DNA of 64,000 nt from Cognatiyoonia koreensis (GCF_900109295.1 NZ_FOIZ01000001.1:1612001-1676000); one strand, 5' to 3'; shown: positions 44,980-54,154, counted from the stretch's first letter. Program-made: numbers and translations. The notes: generated from the sequence alone by a model not told the origin.

Positions 44980-46068
44980 ATGTGTATGTGCCATAACCCG
45001 ATTAATTGTATCGTACCGCCCCATATGCTTGACGTGATGATGCTGCGTGGCGACAAATCTGTCCGCAAGATGGCGGAAAGCCTCATGAAGGTGTCCGACT
45101 CGGTCCGCGAGGATCGCGCCGCCCACAGCGGGTCTGGCGTCGTGCCGACCGCAGCCGGTGCGGGAACTTTCGTATCACGCGCGCTTGCGTTGGGCGCAGC
45201 GGATGCCCACACCTGTGACCGGCGTGTTCATGACGGCGACGAGAAAGCTGCACTGCCGGGTAATCTGGTCCGCGGCGAAGGCGACGCTGCAACTGGCGAT
45301 GAGGAGGTTGACCGCGCCTATGACGGGGCCGGTGATGTGTTCAACCTTTATTCCGAAGAATTCGACCGCAATTCCATCGACGGTTTCGGCATGCCCATCG
45401 TGCAGACCGTCCACCACCGGCGCAATTACAACAACGCGTTCTGGAATGGCGAGCAGATGGCTTATGGCGATGGCGACGGGGAAATCTTCCAGACCTTCAC
45501 AGAGCTTTCGGTGATCGCCCATGAAATTTCGCACGGTGTTGTCCAGCATTCGGGCGGCCTGATTTATCAGGGCCAGTCGGGCGCATTGAACGAAAGTTAC
45601 GCCGATGTGTTCGGCGCGATGACCCAGCAGCGCAGTCAGGGGCAGGACGTTTATCAGGCCGACTGGCTGGTCGGCAAAGGTATCCTTGGCCCCAATATAA
45701 ATGGTGTTGCCTTGCGGTCCATGAAAGCACCGGGCACCGCTTATTCGGACGCGTTGCTGGGACAGGATCCGCAGCCCTATCACATGGATTTCTACGTCAA
45801 CACGACGTCTGATAACGGTGGCGTCCACATTAATTCGGGCATCCCCAACCACGCCTTTTACCTTTACTGCATGTATCTGGGTGGCAATGCGTGGGAACGC
45901 CCCGGACAGATCTGGTACAAGGCCTTGCAGAAGATCAACAATCCCCATGCGACCTTTGGCGATTGGGCTGCGCAGACGCTTGACGCCTCTATCGAACTTT
46001 ATGGTGCGGGCAGCTATGAGATGATGATGCTGCGGCGTGCCTGGAACCTTGTTGGCATTGATATCTGA
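44980..46068 (+). CDS. Protealysin-like M4 metallopeptidase
   Basis: Zinc endopeptidase of the thermolysin family, protealysin subgroup. The 362 residues have a short propeptide without signal peptide (CIVPPHMLDVM motif at about 10-20) rather than the long FTP/PepSY propeptide of thermolysin, then the catalytic domain with HEISH (181-185), third zinc ligand Glu205 in GALNESYADVFG, and the proton-donor His283 in NGGVHINSGIPNHAFY. The N-terminus has Cys2, Cys4 and Cys10, seen in some family members. An inhibitor-like gene follows 51 bases later; related protealysins are intracellular and inhibitor-controlled. Confidence 0.93.
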   Translation: MCMCHNPINCIVPPHMLDVMMLRGDKSVRKMAESLMKVSDSVREDRAAHSGSGVVPTAAGAGTFVSRALALGAADAHTCDRRVHDGDEKAALPGNLVRGEGDAATGDEEVDRAYDGAGDVFNLYSEEFDRNSIDGFGMPIVQTVHHRRNYNNAFWNGEQMAYGDGDGEIFQTFTELSVIAHEISHGVVQHSGGLIYQGQSGALNESYADVFGAMTQQRSQGQDVYQADWLVGKGILGPNINGVALRSMKAPGTAYSDALLGQDPQPYHMDFYVNTTSDNGGVHINSGIPNHAFYLYCMYLGGNAWERPGQIWYKALQKINNPHATFGDWAAQTLDASIELYGAGSYEMMMLRRAWNLVGIDI

Positions 46069-46119
46069 CAGTAGGGTTTTGACATGGGATGCGGTCTGAC
46101 AGTAGCGGGGTGTCTTGCG

Positions 46120-46416
46120 ATGATGATAGAAATTAGCACAAGCGGCGGTTTTGGCGGGCTTCAGGCTGCGGGCATGACAAAGCTGGCCACCGTCGAAGAT
46201 CTGCCGCAACCGGAACATGATCGCATATGTGCGGCTTTCGCCCCGAGCGCCCTGGCAGAGATCGCCGGAAAGGCCCCGCCTGCGGGCCGTGCCGATACGA
46301 TCACCTATGACATCACTGTTACCGATGACTCCGGTGCCCATCATTTCAAGCTGGATGAAACACAGATACCGCCCACGATGCTGGACATGATCGACGCCCT
46401 GCCCCGCAAGCGATAG
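46120..46416 (+). CDS. Emfourin-like protealysin inhibitor
   Basis: A small protein of about 98 residues starting MMIEISTSGGFGGLQAAG, with the pattern of emfourins: an IxxSGGFxG N-terminus followed by a mid-segment TITYDITVTDDSGAHHFKLDETQIPPTMLDMID. Emfourin genes form two-gene operons with M4 protealysin genes and encode slow tight-binding inhibitors; exactly that arrangement is seen here. I set the start at 46120 because the upstream in-frame extension (from 46084) lacks family sequence; the first codons are two adjacent ATGs, so the exact one is uncertain. Confidence 0.8.
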   Translation: MMIEISTSGGFGGLQAAGMTKLATVEDLPQPEHDRICAAFAPSALAEIAGKAPPAGRADTITYDITVTDDSGAHHFKLDETQIPPTMLDMIDALPRKR

Positions 46417-46524
46417 CCGCGCTCAACGTGGCGCGGAAGCCTCTGACCACGCCCACCTGTGCGCGGCCACTTGGCGTGTGCGCTGCTGCTGCCTATAAGG
46501 CCGCAACACAAGCCGGAGTTTCCC

Positions 46525-47112
46525 ATGCGCACCGCCACGATTACCCGCAAGACCGCCGAGACGGATATTTCCGTGACCATTAATCTTGATGGCACAGGCG
46601 TCTATGACAACCAGACCGGTGTCGGCTTCTTCGATCACATGCTGGATCAACTGTCGCGCCATGCGCTGATTGATATGGAGGTGCGTGCCACGGGTGATCT
46701 GCACATCGACGATCACCACACGGTGGAGGATGTGGGAATTGCGCTAGGCCAGGCATTGTCGACCGCGTTGGGCGACAAGAAGGGCATCCGGCGTTATGGA
46801 TCGTGTCAACTTGCGATGGATGACGCGCAGGTCCGATGTGCGCTGGATCTGTCTGCGCGGCCCTACCTGATCTGCAACCTTGATCTGCCTTACGGCAAGA
46901 TCGGCACGTTCGACACAGAGCTGGTGCGCGAATTCTTTCAGGCGTTCAGCACCCATGGCGGGATTACCTTGCACATCGACAAGCTGCACGGTTTCAACGC
47001 CCACCACATCACCGAGGCAGCGTTCAAGGCGGTCGCCCGTGCTTTGCGCGAAGCCGTTGAGACTGACCCGCGCAAGGCGGATGCGATACCGTCCACCAAA
47101 GGCAGCCTATGA
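46525..47112 (+). CDS. hisB: Imidazoleglycerol-phosphate dehydratase HisB
   Basis: Histidine-pathway dehydratase (single-function form, 195 residues). It shows [62 protein letters not shown] and [22 protein letters not shown], with the paired histidine motifs that bind manganese. ATG 46525 is preceded by a GGAG sequence; a longer frame from 46459 is not family-like. It overlaps hisH by four bases. Confidence 0.96.
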   Translation: MRTATITRKTAETDISVTINLDGTGVYDNQTGVGFFDHMLDQLSRHALIDMEVRATGDLHIDDHHTVEDVGIALGQALSTALGDKKGIRRYGSCQLAMDDAQVRCALDLSARPYLICNLDLPYGKIGTFDTELVREFFQAFSTHGGITLHIDKLHGFNAHHITEAAFKAVARALREAVETDPRKADAIPSTKGSL

Positions 47113-47741
47113 CCACTGTCCTGATCGACTATGACAGCGGCAATCTGCATTCGGCGCAAAAGGCGTTTGAACGCATGGCCGTCGAGGTGGATGCGGGGCC
47201 CGTCGTCGTAACGTCTGACGCCGATGTGGTAGCCAAGGCCGACCGTATCGTGTTGCCTGGTGACGGGGCCTTTCCACACTGCCGCGACGCGCTTTTCAGC
47301 CGGTCCGCACTGGCCGAAGCAATCATCGATTCGGTAGAGAGACGCGGTGTACCGTTCTTCGGCATCTGCGTCGGTATGCAGATGCTAGCCACGACGGGCC
47401 ACGAGTATGAACCGACCCCCGGGTTTGGCTGGATCGCAGGCGATATTCTGCCGATCGCGGCCCCCAATCTGAAGGTGCCTCACATGGGTTGGAATGACCT
47501 TGTGATTGACCGCCCGCACCCGGTTCTGGACGGCGTCAAAACTGGCGATCATGCCTATTTCGTGCACAGCTTTGCCTTGCAAGCCACTGATCCGGCTGAT
47601 GTTCTGGCACATGCGGCTTATGGCGGCGCCGTGACCGCGATGGTGGCCCGTGACAATATCGTTGGTGCGCAGTTTCACCCGGAAAAAAGCCAGTCCGCCG
47701 GTTTGCGCATGATCGGCAATTTCCTGCGTTGGGCCCCTTAG
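47109..47741 (+). CDS. hisH: Imidazole glycerol phosphate synthase subunit HisH
   Basis: Glutaminase subunit that supplies ammonia to HisF. The 210 residues start [21 protein letters not shown] and contain the nucleophile Cys87 in [11 protein letters not shown], the [10 protein letters not shown] segment and the His-Glu pair in [18 protein letters not shown]. It is translationally coupled to hisB. A short lytic transglycosylase gene follows 42 bases later. Confidence 0.97.
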   Translation: MTTVLIDYDSGNLHSAQKAFERMAVEVDAGPVVVTSDADVVAKADRIVLPGDGAFPHCRDALFSRSALAEAIIDSVERRGVPFFGICVGMQMLATTGHEYEPTPGFGWIAGDILPIAAPNLKVPHMGWNDLVIDRPHPVLDGVKTGDHAYFVHSFALQATDPADVLAHAAYGGAVTAMVARDNIVGAQFHPEKSQSAGLRMIGNFLRWAP

Positions 47742-47783
47742 GGACTCGCCTTTTTCGCCCTTTTTGGCCAGCTTGCGGCCACC

Positions 47784-48260
47784 ATGAAAAAACACATCCT
47801 TATTACAGTTCTCGTCGCCCTTGCTGCGTGTAGTCCACGGGCCGAGGTCGTTGAAGCATCCGCGCCGGCGGCGGTTGCCCTTAATCCCGGCGAAACGCCT
47901 CAGATGCGGGCGTTGGTCAAGAAATACGCCAAGGTCCATGACATACCCGAAAGCCTGCTGCATCGCGTCATTCAACGCGAAAGCGACTATCGCCCCGGTG
48001 CCCGCAACGGACCCTATTACGGACTGATGCAAATCCTGCCAGCGACGGCGCGGTCGATGGGTTTTACCGGCAGCCCGCGCGAGTTGCTGGATGCCGAAAC
48101 CAACCTGCTTTACGCCGGGCGCTATCTGCGTGGTGCCTATCTGGTGGCGGATGGTGACGAAGCCGAGGCCGTGCAGTGGTATGCCCGTGGCTATTACTAT
48201 GCCGCGCGCGACAAATGCCTGCTGGTCGCCACCGGCCTTGCAGATCGCGAACGCTGCTGA
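47784..48260 (+). CDS. Lytic transglycosylase (SLT domain) lipoprotein
   Basis: A 158-residue peptidoglycan-cleaving enzyme of the soluble lytic transglycosylase fold. It begins with a lipoprotein signal (MKKHILITVLVALAAC, lipobox LAAC), then an SLT domain: IPESLLHRVIQRESDYRPGARN with the catalytic Glu in RES, GPYYGLMQILPATARSMGF, and ETNLLYAGRYLRGAYL. It sits inside the split his region between hisH and hisA, on the same strand. It is the shortest family form, without extra domains. A strong terminator follows directly. Confidence 0.9.
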   Translation: MKKHILITVLVALAACSPRAEVVEASAPAAVALNPGETPQMRALVKKYAKVHDIPESLLHRVIQRESDYRPGARNGPYYGLMQILPATARSMGFTGSPRELLDAETNLLYAGRYLRGAYLVADGDEAEAVQWYARGYYYAARDKCLLVATGLADRERC

Positions 48261-48267
48261 AAACGAA

Positions 48268-48296
48268 AAAGGGCCGTGCGATCTGCACGGCCCTTT
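48268..48296. terminator. Bidirectional terminator hairpin
   Basis: AAAGGGCCGTGC (48268-48279) and GCACGGCCCTTT (48285-48296) form a perfect 12-base-pair stem with a 5-base loop between convergent genes. A-rich bases on the left and T-rich bases on the right allow function in both directions. Confidence 0.92.
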
Positions 48297-48318
48297 GCGT
48301 TGTCAATCTGGGGAATGC

Positions 48319-48711
48319 TTAGCCCGCACGCACCCAGTTCTGGCTGGCGCAGATCAGGCCGCCGGCAACACAGCCCTGCAGACGCAGGGAATTGCCGGAT
48401 ACTGTCATCTTGCCGATGTATGTCTTGCCGTTGGACGGGCGGAACACCTGACCGTCATAGGATCCGTCACCGTTCGGCACCATATTGATCACAATCTGCT
48501 TGCCGATATTAGGCGACTGGTATTCGGACCCATCAGCGTTGAACGTGCGCTGGATCTTACCGCAAACCGCGCTGCCGCAAGGCTGCATCTGGATGTGGGC
48601 GAACGACCCGTCGTCGACCTCTGTCTGCCAGATGCCGACTGCGGCATCCTGTGCTGTCGCTGCACCTGCAAATCCGATGATGGCGACCAAGGCCAGTAGA
48701 ATCTTCTTCAT
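48319..48711 (-). CDS. DUF2147 secreted protein
   Basis: A 130-residue protein with a signal peptide (MKKILLALVAIIGFAGAATA) and a DUF2147 domain: VGIWQTEVDDGSFAHIQMQPCGSAVCGKIQRTF, YDGQVFRPSNGKTYIGKMTVSGNSLRLQGCVAGGLICASQNWVR. The four cysteines likely form two disulfides in the periplasm. DUF2147 proteins have a lipocalin-like barrel and no assigned activity. It is convergent with the transglycosylase and divergent from hisA. Confidence 0.9.
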   Translation of the reverse strand: MKKILLALVAIIGFAGAATAQDAAVGIWQTEVDDGSFAHIQMQPCGSAVCGKIQRTFNADGSEYQSPNIGKQIVINMVPNGDGSYDGQVFRPSNGKTYIGKMTVSGNSLRLQGCVAGGLICASQNWVRAG

Positions 48712-48842
48712 CTCTTACTCCTCCCTAGAGTGATGGAAAATCTTTGCCCTCGCGCCTCGCGTCAGGCAACCGTAACGTTGGGTCGGTTGCATCCGATCCG
48801 GTGTCGGGGCAAAAGATGGCGAACACACGAAAGGCCTGACCG

Positions 48843-49559
48843 ATGATCCTTTATCCCGCCATTGACCTCAAAGACGGGAAGGCTGTGCGCCTTGTGCATG
48901 GTGACATGGATCAGACCACCGTTTTCAATGACGATCCCGCTGCGCAGGCCAAGGAATTCGTTGCCGCTGGTTGCTCGTGGTTGCATCTTGTCGATCTGAA
49001 CGGTGCCTTTGCCGGTGAGCCCGTAAACGCCGCCCCTGTCGAGGCTATTCTGAAGGCGTGCCCTGTTCCCGCCCAGTTGGGGGGTGGTATCCGTGACATG
49101 GCCACAATCGCCCGCTGGATCGATAAAGGGCTGGCACGGGTCATCCTTGGCACCGTCGCGGTCGAAAACCCCGACCTTGTCCGCGAGGCAGCCCGCGAGT
49201 TTCCCGGCAAGGTTGCTGTCGGCCTGGATGCGCGCAACGGGTTTGTTGCCACTCGTGGATGGGCGGAAGAAACCGATGTGCAGGTGACGGACCTTGCAAG
49301 ATCGTTCGAGGATGCAGGCATCGCGGCCATCATCTATACCGATATTCTGCGTGATGGTGCGATGAAAGGCCCGAATATTGCCGCGACCGAAGCGCTGGCG
49401 CGGGCCGTTGATATTCCGGTCATTGCCTCGGGCGGCGTGTCGTCGATGGATGATCTGAAGGCGCTGAAAGACACCGGCGTGATTGCTGGCGCGATTTCGG
49501 GCCGTGCGCTTTATGACGGTGCGATTGATCTGTCAGAGGCGCTGTCATTATTGAAATGA
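48843..49559 (+). CDS. hisA: ProFAR isomerase HisA
   Basis: Histidine biosynthesis isomerase, (beta-alpha)8 barrel of 238 residues. It begins [22 protein letters not shown] with catalytic Asp8, and has [26 protein letters not shown] and [18 protein letters not shown] with the second catalytic Asp region, then [36 protein letters not shown]. The next gene overlaps its stop by four bases. Confidence 0.97.
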   Translation: MILYPAIDLKDGKAVRLVHGDMDQTTVFNDDPAAQAKEFVAAGCSWLHLVDLNGAFAGEPVNAAPVEAILKACPVPAQLGGGIRDMATIARWIDKGLARVILGTVAVENPDLVREAAREFPGKVAVGLDARNGFVATRGWAEETDVQVTDLARSFEDAGIAAIIYTDILRDGAMKGPNIAATEALARAVDIPVIASGGVSSMDDLKALKDTGVIAGAISGRALYDGAIDLSEALSLLK

Positions 49560-49921
49560 GTGGTGTCGCGCAGGCCTTTTTCTTTGTCTATGGACCCGTG
49601 ATTCTGGTCTGCGGTTTGGCCTATCTCTGGTCACGGCTAACGATGATTGGCTGGCTGTCAAAGCTTCTGCGCCGCAGTGCTGTCTTCTGGGGGGCCTGGC
49701 TGCTCATCGTGCTGGTTGTCGCTGTCCTTCCGCCTTACTTTTGCGAAGGGAGCGCGCTTTACAGCTACAATCAGTGCAGGGTGATCTCGGACGGCGTCGC
49801 AAACCTCGTCAACGGGTTGGCAATCCTGAGTTATCTGGTGGGCATCATCTATGGCGTGATCCTGTTTTCGGCCGCAGGGCTGACATCGCTGCTTGCCCTG
49901 CCGCCGGACCCGGACGCCTAG
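49556..49921 (+). CDS. Small membrane protein after hisA
   Basis: A 121-residue protein with three or more hydrophobic segments ([72 protein letters not shown]). I do not recognise the family. It overlaps hisA by four bases and ends four bases into the convergent DUF302 gene. Its function is unknown; a histidine link is not implied. Confidence 0.68.
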   Translation: MSGVAQAFFFVYGPVILVCGLAYLWSRLTMIGWLSKLLRRSAVFWGAWLLIVLVVAVLPPYFCEGSALYSYNQCRVISDGVANLVNGLAILSYLVGIIYGVILFSAAGLTSLLALPPDPDA

Positions 49922-50361
49922 TTCGCGCCCAGTGCCTTGTCGGTCAACCCGTTCAGCGCGCCGTTGACCTTGGCGATGACGTCATCCGAAACATCGAGGC
50001 CTGCGAACATGTCCTCTGCCGGTGTCCAACGCATTTGCGTGTTCCCGTCTGCATCGGCGTAGGCCAGTACCCGCAAGGGCAGCACCAGCCCGGCGCGCAG
50101 ATCTTCTTCCATCGCAAGCGTGCCAAGCGCGGGATTTCCGAAAATCAGGAGCTGTGCGTCGGGGATCGACTTATCAACCGAGGCGGCACCAGCCGTGTGG
50201 TCGACGCGGGCAAAGACTGTGGCACCGGCCCCTTCGACCGCAGCAACAAGCCCGTCGATCGTTTCGGACACGGACATTGGGGATGGTTTCATCATATCTT
50301 CGGCCATAACAGGGGTGGAAAATGCCAATAGCGCGGCGGTCAGGACGTATTTCATAGACAC
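49918..50361 (-). CDS. DUF302 family protein, secreted
   Basis: A 147-residue protein with a signal peptide (about [20 protein letters not shown]) and a DUF302 core: [70 protein letters not shown]302 proteins have a small alpha/beta fold, sometimes with a copper or redox association; function is unknown. It lies between hisA and hisF on the opposite strand, sharing overlapping stops with the membrane-protein gene. Confidence 0.88.
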   Translation of the reverse strand: MSMKYVLTAALLAFSTPVMAEDMMKPSPMSVSETIDGLVAAVEGAGATVFARVDHTAGAASVDKSIPDAQLLIFGNPALGTLAMEEDLRAGLVLPLRVLAYADADGNTQMRWTPAEDMFAGLDVSDDVIAKVNGALNGLTDKALGAN

Positions 50362-50438
50362 GGACTCCTTTGTGTTCAGATCAAACGCATAGCACAGCCC
50401 CCTTCCCCTTTCGCGGCAATCCGCCTAAACCTCACGCC

Positions 50439-51200
50439 ATGTTGAAGACCCGGATCATCCCCTGCCTTGATGTTGCCGAAGGGCGCACCGTGAAAGGCGT
50501 GAATTTCGTCGATCTGATCGACGCTGGCGATCCGGTCGAGCAGGCTATCGCCTATAACGCCGCCGGCGCGGACGAGCTTTGCTTTCTGGACATCAAAGCC
50601 ACCCATGAAAACCGTGGCACAATGTTTGATCTGGCCACGCGCACGGCTGAACAATGTTTCATGCCGCTGACCATCGGCGGCGGCGTGCGCACGCATCATG
50701 ATGTGCGAGATCTCTTGCTGGCGGGTGCCGACAAGGTCAGTTTCAATTCCGCCGCCGTCGCCAACCCCGACGTCGTGGCAGAAGCCGCGATGCGCTTTGG
50801 CAGCCAATGTATCGTGGTGGCGATCGATGCGAAAACCGTCAGCCCCGGCAAGTGGGAGATTTTCACCCATGGCGGCCGCAAACCGACGGGAATCGACGCC
50901 GTCGCGTTTGCGCGCACGGTCGTGGCAAAAGGGGCCGGAGAGATCCTGCTGACCTCGATGGATCGTGACGGCACCAAGACCGGGTTCAACCTGCCGTTGA
51001 CCAAGGCCGTCAGCGATGCCGTCAATGTGCCGGTCATTGCATCAGGCGGCGTGGGCACACTTGATCATCTTGTCGAAGGTGTCACCGAAGGCGGTGCATC
51101 AGCGGTGCTGGCTGCGTCGATCTTTCACTTTGGCACCTACACCATCGCAGAGGCCAAGCAGCATATGGCTAACGCCGGAATTCCTGTGAGGTTGCAATGA
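50439..51200 (+). CDS. hisF: Imidazole glycerol phosphate synthase subunit HisF
   Basis: Cyclase subunit that uses ammonia from HisH to form imidazole glycerol phosphate and AICAR. The 253 residues start [26 protein letters not shown] (Asp11 catalytic), with [62 protein letters not shown] and [16 protein letters not shown] 50439 was chosen over a frame start at 50370 because the family N-terminus begins there. It overlaps hisE by four bases. Confidence 0.97.
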   Translation: MLKTRIIPCLDVAEGRTVKGVNFVDLIDAGDPVEQAIAYNAAGADELCFLDIKATHENRGTMFDLATRTAEQCFMPLTIGGGVRTHHDVRDLLLAGADKVSFNSAAVANPDVVAEAAMRFGSQCIVVAIDAKTVSPGKWEIFTHGGRKPTGIDAVAFARTVVAKGAGEILLTSMDRDGTKTGFNLPLTKAVSDAVNVPVIASGGVGTLDHLVEGVTEGGASAVLAASIFHFGTYTIAEAKQHMANAGIPVRLQ

Positions 51201-51502
51201 CGCTGAACGAACTTGCCGCGACGATTCAATCCCGTAAGACGGCCGATCCCGAGAGCAGCTGGACAGCCAAGTTGCTTTCACAGGGTGTAGAGAAATGTGC
51301 CGAGAAATTCGGTGAAGAATCCATCGAAGCAATCATCGAAGCTGTCAAGGGCGACCGTGAACGGCTTACATCAGAAGCGGCGGATGTGCTTTACCATCTG
51401 CTTGTCATGCTGAGCGCCTGTGATGTCGATCTGGCAGATGTGTTGGACGTGCTGGCCAAGCGGCAAGGCACATCTGGACTTGTGGAAAAGGCGAACCGGT
51501 AG
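51197..51502 (+). CDS. hisE: Phosphoribosyl-ATP pyrophosphatase HisE
   Basis: Second enzyme of histidine synthesis, all-alpha NTP-PPase type, 101 residues. It shows [34 protein letters not shown] with the acidic metal-binding helix and the [31 protein letters not shown] segment. Its start overlaps the hisF stop (ATGA), and it is the last gene of the hisFE pair. hisI is not adjacent, so HisE is a separate protein rather than a HisIE fusion. Confidence 0.96.
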   Translation: MTLNELAATIQSRKTADPESSWTAKLLSQGVEKCAEKFGEESIEAIIEAVKGDRERLTSEAADVLYHLLVMLSACDVDLADVLDVLAKRQGTSGLVEKANR

Positions 51503-51518
51503 CGCCCAGCCTGTCTGA

Positions 51519-51986
51519 TCAGAGTTTGGACGAAATCACACCTGTCGCGAAACCGCCCATGCGCAACTCTCCGAACAGGCGCTGATATTCGATCTTTGGG
51601 CAGCGGTCCTGAATGACGGTCACCCCCTTAGCTTCTGCAATTGCTGCCGACTCTGCGTGCATGACACCGATCTGCATCCAGATTGTCTGCAGGTCCGGCC
51701 AGCGTGCCAAAGCAGCGTCGACAATCGGTGGCACGGCGTCAGAACGGCGAAAGATATCAACCATATCGACACGATCCGGCACCTCGCCAAGGTCGCCATA
51801 GACCGTTTCACCCAAGAGCGTCTGTCCCGCAATGCCGGGATTCACCGGAATCACCCGGTATCCGCGCAGCCCCAGATAGCGGGCGACAAAATAGCTGGGG
51901 CGCACGGGATTGGCCGAAACGCCTACGACAGCAACGGTTTTGGCCCGCTGCAGCACATCTTTGAGGAAAGCATCCGAATAGGTCAT
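51519..51986 (-). CDS. CoA-binding domain protein (YccU-like)
   Basis: A 155-residue protein with a Rossmann-like CoA-binding domain: AKTVAVVGVSANPVRPSYFVARYLGLRGYRVIPVNPGIAG, then YGDLGEVPDRVDMVDIFRRSDAVPPIVDAAL and WMQIGVMHAESAAIAEAKGVTVIQDRCPKIEYQRL. This is the small YccU/CoA_binding_2 family, of unknown role. It is convergent with hisE. A strong minus-strand terminator lies upstream, so it has its own promoter within 51987-52002 or overlapping the terminator. Confidence 0.9.
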   Translation of the reverse strand: MTYSDAFLKDVLQRAKTVAVVGVSANPVRPSYFVARYLGLRGYRVIPVNPGIAGQTLLGETVYGDLGEVPDRVDMVDIFRRSDAVPPIVDAALARWPDLQTIWMQIGVMHAESAAIAEAKGVTVIQDRCPKIEYQRLFGELRMGGFATGVISSKL

Positions 51987-52002
51987 GACACGAGCTTAGC
52001 TG

Positions 52003-52042
52003 ATAAGAAAAAACGCGCCCAGAGGGGGGAACTCTGGACGCG
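52003..52042 (-). terminator. Rho-independent terminator after the zinc-ribbon gene
   Basis: CGCGCCCAGAG (52014-52024) pairs with CTCTGGACGCG (52032-52042), one mismatch, loop of seven. Read on the minus strand the stem is followed by TTTTTTCTTATC. It ends the rlmB/zinc-ribbon transcript before the CoA-binding gene. Confidence 0.88.
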
Positions 52043-52178
52043 TAGTGTTGGAACGAGGGACAGTGTCAAAGCGGATCAGTTCCAATGAACCCGCTTCCAT
52101 GAATAACAGATAAGAACGATATGTGTTCCCGGAAGACTTCATCAGGAAAATGTGAACAGGCCGTTAACTAGAACCCGG

Positions 52179-52478
52179 TCAGTCGATGATATCTTCTATC
52201 AGGTCGAGCACTTCGCTGAAAAGCCGCCGTTTCAGCGACTTTCGTTTCTTCTTGCGTGATCCCGACCAGCGGTCATGAGAATCATAAGGAACAACACGTT
52301 GTCTTTGCACTGGGCGTGCAGGCGTCGTTGCTGACGGGCGCGTGGGATGCAGCTGCTTCATTTCGCTTAGTGGTGCACCACAGGAGTTGCAGGCCAACTC
52401 GTGGCGCTCGCGTCCGCGCAAGACAAGCGCAGCGCGGGTGCCGCAAAAACAACAGGTTGCAACTTTGGTCGCCGGCAT
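52179..52478 (-). CDS. Small zinc-ribbon protein with basic tail
   Basis: A 99-residue protein with two CxxC pairs (CCFCG near residue 10 and CNSCG near 31) forming a likely zinc ribbon, then a disordered middle and a very basic stretch GSRKKKRKSLKRRLF before an acidic C-terminal helix (EVLDLIEDIID). I do not recognise a named family. It follows rlmB by 15 bases on the same strand, so a role in RNA or ribosome metabolism is possible but only inferred from context and charge. Confidence 0.75.
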   Translation of the reverse strand: MPATKVATCCFCGTRAALVLRGRERHELACNSCGAPLSEMKQLHPTRPSATTPARPVQRQRVVPYDSHDRWSGSRKKKRKSLKRRLFSEVLDLIEDIID

Positions 52479-52493
52479 GAATCTCTCGTCTCT

Positions 52494-53270
52494 TTAACTT
52501 TGAGATGCATATAGGGCGACTGCCGCCGCATTTGAAACGTTGAGTGACCCGAATTGCCCGACTACGTCGATTTTCACCAGTTGATCGCAGGTTTCGCGTG
52601 TCTTTTCGCGCAATCCCGGCCCCTCGGCCCCCATTACCAGTGCAACAGCGCGGTCCTTCTTGCCCTCAAGTGCGGTGGCGATCGACATCTCGGCCTCACC
52701 ATCAAGGCCTAGCACCATATAGCCCAGCTTTTGCAATTCAGCGATGGCGTCGGCCAGATTGCGCACCCGCAGATAGGGTTGCCGTTCCAGCGCACCGGAC
52801 GCGGTTTTTGCCAAGGCCCCGGTTTCTGGCGCTGCGTGCCGGCTCATTGCGACGACGGCGCGGGCACCGAACACTTCGGCAGAGCGCAGCACAGCCCCCA
52901 CATTATGCGGATCGGTGACGCGGTCCAGCATGACGATGCGCGGCGGCATCGCGCCGTCGCCAAGGGCGATGTCCTGCAGTGATCCCCAATCCAGCGCCTT
53001 GACCTCAAGTGCTGCCCCTTGATGGACCGATTGCGGATCAAGCGGGGCAGCGAATTTGCGCGGGTCGGACATTTCAGGTTCGATTCCGGCTATCGCTACC
53101 GCATCGGCCAGCTTGTCCAACGCGTTCTTGGTGATGACCAGACGCAGTTTTTCGCGCTTGGGGTTTTGCAGCGCGTCGCGCACCGCATGCAAACCAAACA
53201 GCCAGACCGTTTCGGCTGCCGATTTCCGTTTGGCCTGTTCCTTGGCCACAACCCACTTTGGCTTTTTCAT
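52494..53270 (-). CDS. rlmB: 23S rRNA (guanosine-2'-O)-methyltransferase RlmB
   Basis: SPOUT-class (TrmH/SpoU) methyltransferase, 258 residues. It begins with a substrate-binding domain (WLFGLHAVRDALQNPKREKLRLVIT) and ends with the knotted SAM-binding domain: VMLDRVTDPHNVGAVLRSAEVFGARAVV, ALVMGAEGPGLREKTRE and GSLNVSNAAAVALY, the three SpoU motifs. The target G2251 is assigned by family. It is flanked by tRNA-Tyr, a usual Roseobacter arrangement. Confidence 0.93.
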   Translation of the reverse strand: MKKPKWVVAKEQAKRKSAAETVWLFGLHAVRDALQNPKREKLRLVITKNALDKLADAVAIAGIEPEMSDPRKFAAPLDPQSVHQGAALEVKALDWGSLQDIALGDGAMPPRIVMLDRVTDPHNVGAVLRSAEVFGARAVVAMSRHAAPETGALAKTASGALERQPYLRVRNLADAIAELQKLGYMVLGLDGEAEMSIATALEGKKDRAVALVMGAEGPGLREKTRETCDQLVKIDVVGQFGSLNVSNAAAVALYASQS

Positions 53271-53274
53271 GCCG

Positions 53275-53484
53275 TCACCATCCTGTCAGGCGCATTAAGC
53301 GCGCGTACACGTTCGCGATACCGGACACCATCGCCAGTGTGAAGGCCAGCGGGATCATCAAGAGGACGATACTTGTCGAAAAGTGGGTAGGAATGCGTGA
53401 TCTTATATCTCTTGGCCAGTCCCGGAATGAGACTGTGGTTGGTCCTGCTTGGTCCGTCGGGATTGCAGCCGATCTTGCGGACAT
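53275..53484 (-). CDS. Putative small membrane protein upstream of rlmB
   Basis: A frame of about 69 residues ending five bases before rlmB on the same strand. It contains one clear membrane segment (FSTSIVLLMIPLAFTLAMVSGIANVYARL) preceded by a short basic stretch (DWPRDIRSRIPTH). The start is uncertain (53484 or 53523, both without strong ribosome sites). I do not recognise it; the membrane segment and tight spacing make it more than a chance frame. Confidence 0.45.
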   Translation of the reverse strand: MSARSAAIPTDQAGPTTVSFRDWPRDIRSRIPTHFSTSIVLLMIPLAFTLAMVSGIANVYARLMRLTGW

Positions 53485-53529
53485 TTCCAGTTGACGCCCC
53501 CTGCCCCCGCCGCTAATCAGCACGCCAGT

Positions 53530-53613
53530 GGGCGACAGGCCGCAAGGTGTGGCAGGGGACTGTAACTCCCTCGCGGAGACGCACGCCTGGTTCGATTCCA
53601 GGGTCGCCCACCA
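53530..53613 (+). tRNA. tRNA-Tyr (anticodon GTA)
   Basis: An 84-base type II tRNA with encoded CCA. Acceptor GGGCGAC/GTCGCCC, D arm GCC...GGC, anticodon arm GGGGA-CTGTAAC-TCCCT with GTA, long variable arm (GCG-GAGA-CGC), T arm CCTGG-TTCGATT-CCAGG, discriminator A. Position 8, normally U, reads A in this alignment. It is beside rlmB. Confidence 0.93.
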
Positions 53614-53641
53614 CTTTCACACATCAGCGAAACATGCGCTG

Positions 53642-54154
53642 TCAGGGGATCGCGATGTCGTTGCGATTGAACCGCGCAAAATCCGTTGTGCCGTCGTCAT
53701 AGGTGATTTCCACATAGACAGACTCTACTGATCCTGCAGGCAGCGTGACGTAGGGCAGATAGTCTTCGATTTCGACAAGAGAATTCGGCGCGGCGAGGTC
53801 TTCGTGACAGGGCTCCATCGGCACGGTTTGCGTCGCGTCCTCTCCGTTCAGGCCATACTTGATGTCCCACATCCCGCAGCGCCATGCCAGAAGATGCGTA
53901 AAGTAGAGCAAGTCCTGCCCGTTGAAATCACGCACGGCCACCCAGTTCGATTTCGTCATGCCAAGGATCGGCTTAACCTCAAGCGCTGTGGTGTATTTGC
54001 CCAGCGGAATCTGTTCTTCCGGCACGCGGGTGGCTGCGTCGTTGTTTGATCCTTCCATGACCACAATGGCCGCTGGTTCCGCCACAGATGCCGCTTCTTC
54101 CGGCGAGATGCCCATGGCGGTTCCGATCAGAAATGGCACATAAAGATCAAACAT
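53642..54154 (-). CDS. Uncharacterised protein
   Basis: A soluble protein of about 170 residues from ATG 54154 (MFDLYVPFLIGTAMG), which follows GGAGCAGAT. It is acidic, with several Trp/Tyr residues and a C-terminal beta-rich stretch (VYVEITYDDGTTDFARFNRNDI). No family motif is recognised. It is divergent from the GT-like gene across 82 bases and lies 28 bases from tRNA-Tyr. The cysteines at CGMWD and EPCHED are not arranged as a known motif. Confidence 0.6.
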   Translation of the reverse strand: MFDLYVPFLIGTAMGISPEEAASVAEPAAIVVMEGSNNDAATRVPEEQIPLGKYTTALEVKPILGMTKSNWVAVRDFNGQDLLYFTHLLAWRCGMWDIKYGLNGEDATQTVPMEPCHEDLAAPNSLVEIEDYLPYVTLPAGSVESVYVEITYDDGTTDFARFNRNDIAIP

